NCBI GenBank assembly: GCA_023423335.1
Contig: JAFAFU010000074.1
Span: 62,001-126,000, forward strand
DNA: 64,000 bases
Reading direction: 5' to 3'
Origin: Bacillota bacterium
Lineage (GTDB): Bacteria; Bacillota; Clostridia; Lachnospirales; Lachnospiraceae
Part shown: in pieces, positions 60,658 to 64,000 of the stretch
Layout: every line of letters starts with the position of its first letter
Numbering within the stretch: position 1 is the first letter of the stretch
Made by a program: the position numbers and the translations under genes
The notes under the pieces: generated by a model
Told to the model about the DNA's origin: nothing
What the model saw: only the letters and a program-made list of their open reading frames with translations
The model's database searches: none

Positions 60658-61473
60658 CTACAGTGTTCGGATCAGCTCCAGGGACTTAAATTCGTGGTCC
60701 ATATAGTGCTCCAGGTGCTTCCCTGTGCAATGGATTAATTCCTCCAATACTTCATCGGATACCGTGAAGGTATACAGCTTTTCGATTGTACTGGACACTA
60801 TGTACTGCATCGCATACAGGGTCGAGGTACTGATCCGGCTTGCATCCCGGTCATGAAGCCGGCACACCTCACACAGAATTCCTCCGCATTCGGCTGAAAA
60901 ACAATATTTTGTAAAGGGTGCATGACTGCCTGCCTCATCCTCCGGTAATCGGATATTTTCTCCTTCTTCCCTATGCTCCGGAGGGCTCGGGTCCCTCCCG
61001 CATTTCACGCATTGGAATACCTGGGGCGCCTCCCCGCTCAATACCATTATCTTTAATTCAAAGATACTGCGTACCAGCCGCAGACGGATGGTCCTCTTGG
61101 CAACCGCCCGCAGTGTCTGATACAGCAGCTTTAAAATATCCTTTTCATCGTTATTTTCCTTCGTTATATAATCTGCAAATTCACAGAAATATAGTCCATA
61201 ATATACACTGTCAATATCTTCCCTCAGTTCGGGAAAATAATTCGATATTTCACAGGACATGATATTATAGGAGTTTCTGCCCGCATAAAGCGAAAAACTG
61301 CCGAAGGCAAATGGCTGGCTGCATGCCAATAAGGCGCTGTTTGGTCTGCGGGCGCCTTTGGCAAATGCTGTTATTTTCCCAATTTCCTTTGTTAATATAA
61401 CCAACCGTTTATCATAATCACCAACCGGCATGGCTGATAGAACCATCCCCGTCACGGTAGTTGATGCCGGCAT
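60658..61473 (-). CDS. recO: DNA repair protein RecO
   Basis: About 271 residues. The N-terminal OB-fold (V-T-G-M-V-L-S-A-M-P-V-G-D-Y-D-K-R-L-V-I-L-T-K) loads RecA with RecR; the C-terminal half has the zinc-like C-V-K-C-G and C-E-V-C cysteines. The ATG at 61473 has AAGAAGG eight bases upstream; that site lies in the end of the small upstream gene, with which it overlaps. Confidence 0.94.
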   Translation of the reverse strand: MPASTTVTGMVLSAMPVGDYDKRLVILTKEIGKITAFAKGARRPNSALLACSQPFAFGSFSLYAGRNSYNIMSCEISNYFPELREDIDSVYYGLYFCEFADYITKENNDEKDILKLLYQTLRAVAKRTIRLRLVRSIFELKIMVLSGEAPQVFQCVKCGRDPSPPEHREEGENIRLPEDEAGSHAPFTKYCFSAECGGILCEVCRLHDRDASRISTSTLYAMQYIVSSTIEKLYTFTVSDEVLEELIHCTGKHLEHYMDHEFKSLELIRTL

Positions 61474-61612
61474 GAAATCCACCTTCTTTGTCCCTGTCCA
61501 CAGCCTTGATGTGGTCGTCTATACTCTCTTCCCTTGTACATGCGATGTAGTTCAGGTAGTCATCAATCTTACCTGTTGATACAAAATTCTTCCAATAATC
61601 ATAATTTTTCAT
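61418..61612 (-). CDS. Small conserved-type protein upstream of recO
   Basis: 64 residues, basic-acidic, starting MKNYDYWKNFVSTGKIDDYL. A similar short gene commonly precedes recO in Lachnospiraceae genomes as I recall. It overlaps recO by about 55 bp, whose ribosome site it contains. No known domain; function unknown. Confidence 0.65.
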   Translation of the reverse strand: MKNYDYWKNFVSTGKIDDYLNYIACTREESIDDHIKAVDRDKEGGFHAGINYRDGDGSISHAGW

Positions 61613-61769
61613 AGAATGAGCCCCCTAACCATGATGTTTATAATATTATCTTTCCCTTCTCGTATCTTTCTAAACTGGTTAGAATATCCCATCTGTATTT
61701 TTTAGTTCGTACTTGACAAATAGAAATGGTATTATTTAATACTCATATCTCGTCGAAATTATCCTGGGT

Positions 61770-62723
61770 TTAATATATGTCATTCTTGTTAAAGCCATAG
61801 TTTTTCAATAAGAAGTCACTGTCTCTCCAATCCTTCTTCACCTTAACCCATAGCTTCAAATTAACCTTGCAGTCCAGCAGATTCTCTATTTCTCTCCTGG
61901 CCCGGGTTCCAATCTGCTTCAGCATTCCGCCATTTTTGCCGATAATGATGCCCTTATGGGTTTCCCGTTCACAGACGATGGTGGCATGGATATCCATTAA
62001 TCCGCCGCTTCGCTCCCCTTTCGGACTCTCATCAGGGAGAAATCCTTCCGGCTCTCTTTCCTTCATCTGCTCGATGGAAACTGCAATTCCGTGAGGAATC
62101 TCATCCTCCAGGAGCCTTAATGCTTTCTCCCTGATCAGCTCCGCCACAATCTGCTTCTCCGGCTGGTCCGTAATCGTATCTTCATCATAATACTGCGGAC
62201 CCGCAGGAAGATATTTCAATATCGTTTCAATCAGGACCTTGGTGTTCTCACCCTTTAATGCAGAAACCGGAATAATTTCCGCAAATGTATGGATATCCTT
62301 ATAGGCAGCAATAAAGGTCAGAATTTCATCCTTTTTTACAGTATCAATCTTATTGATAATTAATATGACAGGGGTTTTAACCTTCCGGAGCTGTTCAGCG
62401 ATATGACGCTCTCCTGCACCGATGAAGGTGGAGGGCTCCACCAGCCAGAGTACCAGATCCACTTCCTTCAGTGTCCGTTCCGCAACATTGACCATATATC
62501 TGCCCAGCTTATTCTTCGCCTGATGTATCCCCGGGGTGTCCAGAAATATAATCTGCCCCCGGTCATCCGTATATACGGTCTGTATTTTGTTGCGGGTGGT
62601 CTGCGGTTTATTGGATGTGATGGCAATCTTCTGTCCGATCAGATGGTTCATCAAGGTGGATTTACCCACATTCGGTCTTCCGATTAAAGTGACAAAACCC
62701 GACTTATAATTATGATCTTTCAT
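61770..62723 (-). CDS. era: GTPase Era
   Basis: Ribosome-associated GTPase for 30S maturation; binds the 3' end of 16S rRNA. 317 residues: G1 G-R-P-N-V-G-K-S-T, G3 D-T-P-G-I, G4 N-K-I-D, then a KH domain (about 215-310) with G-K-N-G-G-M-L-K. Housekeeping; ends the era-recO group typical of Clostridia. Confidence 0.96.
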   Translation of the reverse strand: MKDHNYKSGFVTLIGRPNVGKSTLMNHLIGQKIAITSNKPQTTRNKIQTVYTDDRGQIIFLDTPGIHQAKNKLGRYMVNVAERTLKEVDLVLWLVEPSTFIGAGERHIAEQLRKVKTPVILIINKIDTVKKDEILTFIAAYKDIHTFAEIIPVSALKGENTKVLIETILKYLPAGPQYYDEDTITDQPEKQIVAELIREKALRLLEDEIPHGIAVSIEQMKEREPEGFLPDESPKGERSGGLMDIHATIVCERETHKGIIIGKNGGMLKQIGTRARREIENLLDCKVNLKLWVKVKKDWRDSDFLLKNYGFNKNDIY

Positions 62724-62796
62724 TGTATATCTCCATTCCTTCGCATGCTATAATGGCTCGCTTGCGTGCCTGTATTAAGGCACTCATAAAAATCCG

Positions 62797-62832
62797 CCAT
62801 ACTGCCGATGCCCGTAAATCCCGGCGTCAGCA
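62797..62832 (-). repeat. Dispersed 36-bp repeat, copy 2 (acts as terminator here)
   Basis: Same element as at 16573-16608. On the minus strand GCTGACGCC pairs with GGCATCGGC; the sequence runs on to GGATTTTTATG, which resembles a terminator. It overlaps the stop codon of the M16C peptidase gene. Confidence 0.7.
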
Positions 62833-64000
62833 CATCAGGCTCTTCACAGACTGAAACAAGGCTTTATTTTCCTCCACCCTGGTCTCATTCCCGATGACGC
62901 AGATATTCCCTGCCTCAAGGATGGACGCGATCAAGTCCGCCAGATTCCTGATATCATCATTTGTTACATTCCTTATCTCATCTCTTTCCCTCCGCAAATC
63001 CTCCTCGGTGATACCGGACAGATAGAAGCTCATGGAGCGGTTCCCCTGGTTCTGAGGTGTCAGCGGGGTATCTAAGGTGCTGATGGTGCCGATGATATTC
63101 TTCGTCATATCCCTCTCGTCTGCAGAATAATTCCTGACATACTCCGGGATCTTCTCATATATCTGGTTCGTTTCCTTTAAGTTCGGGTCCCGGTAAGAGG
63201 TAAAATAGGCATCCCCGTCAATTCCTGAAAAACCGCACATGCAGCCATAGGCCCCGCCCTTAACCCGGATATTATTCCATAGATAATCATAGCTTAAAAT
63301 TACTTTCAGAACTTTTAGTGCTCCCGTATAACGAAAGCCGGCTTTCATAAAATTCCCCGCCCTGGCCACATATTGCACCTGCATTGCAGCCTTGAAGCCC
63401 TCGTTCAGGCACTGTGGTGCCAGAGGTTCCCTGCTATAGGAAGCGAACAGGCTTTCCTCTGCCTTAGCCTTCAGTGTATCGATGAAGGAAGTAAAGCGTT
63501 CCCTGAAGCAGTCATAGCCGTCCTCATCCACAGTGATACTGGCCAGCAATTTATCCCTGGTGAAGATCATCTGCATCAGTTCCTTCAGCTTAGCTGCAAC
63601 CGTTTCCTTCCTTCGGTCATAATCCCCGGAAATCTCCTCCAGGAATTTATAGAAGGCAATACCGGATACCGTCTCCTTAAATAATCCATGGGCGGAATAA
63701 TAAGATATTGCACGATCCACCGCCACGGAATGGCCGGAGGAATTAAATCTCATCTGCATTTTGGATTTCATCTCGTCGATGATCTCTCTCAGCCGTTTTG
63801 TATCCTCAAACACGGTCCGGCATAGCATCTCTTCGATTAATCGGAAGGCTTCCGGAAGCTCTTCACACATCACCTTGGTCCCGATTTCAAATACAGGATA
63901 ATAGCCCACTGTATCATTCTTATAGGAGAAGCTCTTCACGTCGGTGAAAATACCTCCGGTATGAATATTTATTTCATTGGACAGCTCCAGATAACGGTAG
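62827..64000 (-). CDS. M16C-family metallopeptidase (presequence protease-like), C-terminal part
   Basis: The gene is open at the right edge of the window; about 391 C-terminal residues are present. The edge sequence Y-L-E-L-S-N-E-I-N-I-H-T-G-G-I and later G-G-A-Y-G-C-M-C, followed by F-T-S-Y-R-D-P-N, are M16C/insulinase hallmarks. The zinc-binding H-x-x-E-H motif must lie in the missing N-terminal half. It probably degrades small peptides in the cytoplasm. Confidence 0.87.
   Translation of the reverse strand, partial: YRYLELSNEINIHTGGIFTDVKSFSYKNDTVGYYPVFEIGTKVMCEELPEAFRLIEEMLCRTVFEDTKRLREIIDEMKSKMQMRFNSSGHSVAVDRAISYYSAHGLFKETVSGIAFYKFLEEISGDYDRRKETVAAKLKELMQMIFTRDKLLASITVDEDGYDCFRERFTSFIDTLKAKAEESLFASYSREPLAPQCLNEGFKAAMQVQYVARAGNFMKAGFRYTGALKVLKVILSYDYLWNNIRVKGGAYGCMCGFSGIDGDAYFTSYRDPNLKETNQIYEKIPEYVRNYSADERDMTKNIIGTISTLDTPLTPQNQGNRSMSFYLSGITEEDLRRERDEIRNVTNDDIRNLADLIASILEAGNICVIGNETRVEENKALFQSVKSLMC

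Noticed and set aside
61690..61740. Plus-strand TTGACA-type promoter (TTGACAAATAG, then TAATAC)
   Set aside because: No plus-strand gene follows; the region is the 3' side of era and the leader of a minus-strand gene, so the match is probably chance.
1..64000. tRNA, rRNA or CRISPR arrays
   Set aside because: I looked for cloverleaf-like T-loop/CCA patterns, rRNA blocks and regularly spaced repeats and saw none on either strand.

Overview
The window looks like chromosomal DNA of a nitrogen-fixing anaerobic Firmicute, most likely a Lachnospiraceae/Clostridia relative. The right-hand block (pyruvate phosphate dikinase, single-chain glycyl-tRNA synthetase, recO, era, an M16C peptidase) fits such a genome. 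The nitrogenase proteins, GHKL/LytTR two-component system, BspA-type repeat protein and AGGAGG ribosome sites agree. Taxonomy is inferred from protein character only. Almost every gene is on the minus strand; the clear exceptions are an XRE regulator and a transposase remnant near 53.4-54.1 kb.

Region 1 (1-8.9 kb): an iron-only nitrogenase operon, read right to left as anfH, nifI1, nifI2, anfD, anfG, anfK, a NifB-like gene, a class I glutamine amidotransferase and the start of another gene. An HTH plus periplasmic-binding-protein-like regulator lies upstream and may sense an oxyanion such as molybdate. The NifB-like protein has lost all three radical-SAM cluster cysteines (Y40, F44, G47 at exact CX3CX2C spacing). 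A terminator-like hairpin sits in the anfH leader.

Region 2 (9-18.2 kb): a secreted BspA-type leucine-rich-repeat protein with a C-terminal NlpC/CHAP-like domain, a heterodimeric ABC exporter, and a GHKL kinase/LytTR regulator pair.

Region 3 (18.4-53.0 kb): a compact, AT-rich biosynthetic gene cluster of about 34 kb on one strand. It starts with a LoaP/NusG-type antiterminator and ends at a strong terminator. It appears to be a non-modular thiotemplated assembly line. It has three free-standing adenylating enzymes, seven carrier domains (one without its serine), five BtrH_N-type papain-fold proteins (one without the catalytic Cys), a transglutaminase-like protein, an SDR, a DAO-type flavoprotein, its own ETF pair, two paralogous proteins of unknown family, two methyltransferases and two radical SAM enzymes. 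It also has a U32-family protein, SbnA/SbnB for L-2,3-diaminopropionate, a type II thioesterase, a SAM synthetase, a VOC protein and a second ABC exporter pair. There are no condensation or ketosynthase domains, so the BtrH_N proteins and the transglutaminase-like protein are the natural candidates for amide bond formation, by analogy with BtrH of butirosin. The product is unknown to me. Internal terminators (23.6 and 25.4 kb) fit LoaP-driven read-through. A truncated group II intron lies just after one of them.

Region 4 (53.1-64 kb): a divergent XRE regulator, an ISL3-type transposase remnant marking the cluster edge, a YoaP-type acetyltransferase, then housekeeping genes. A 130-bp near-palindrome lies upstream of the dikinase gene. 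A 36-bp repeat occurs at both 16.6 and 62.8 kb.
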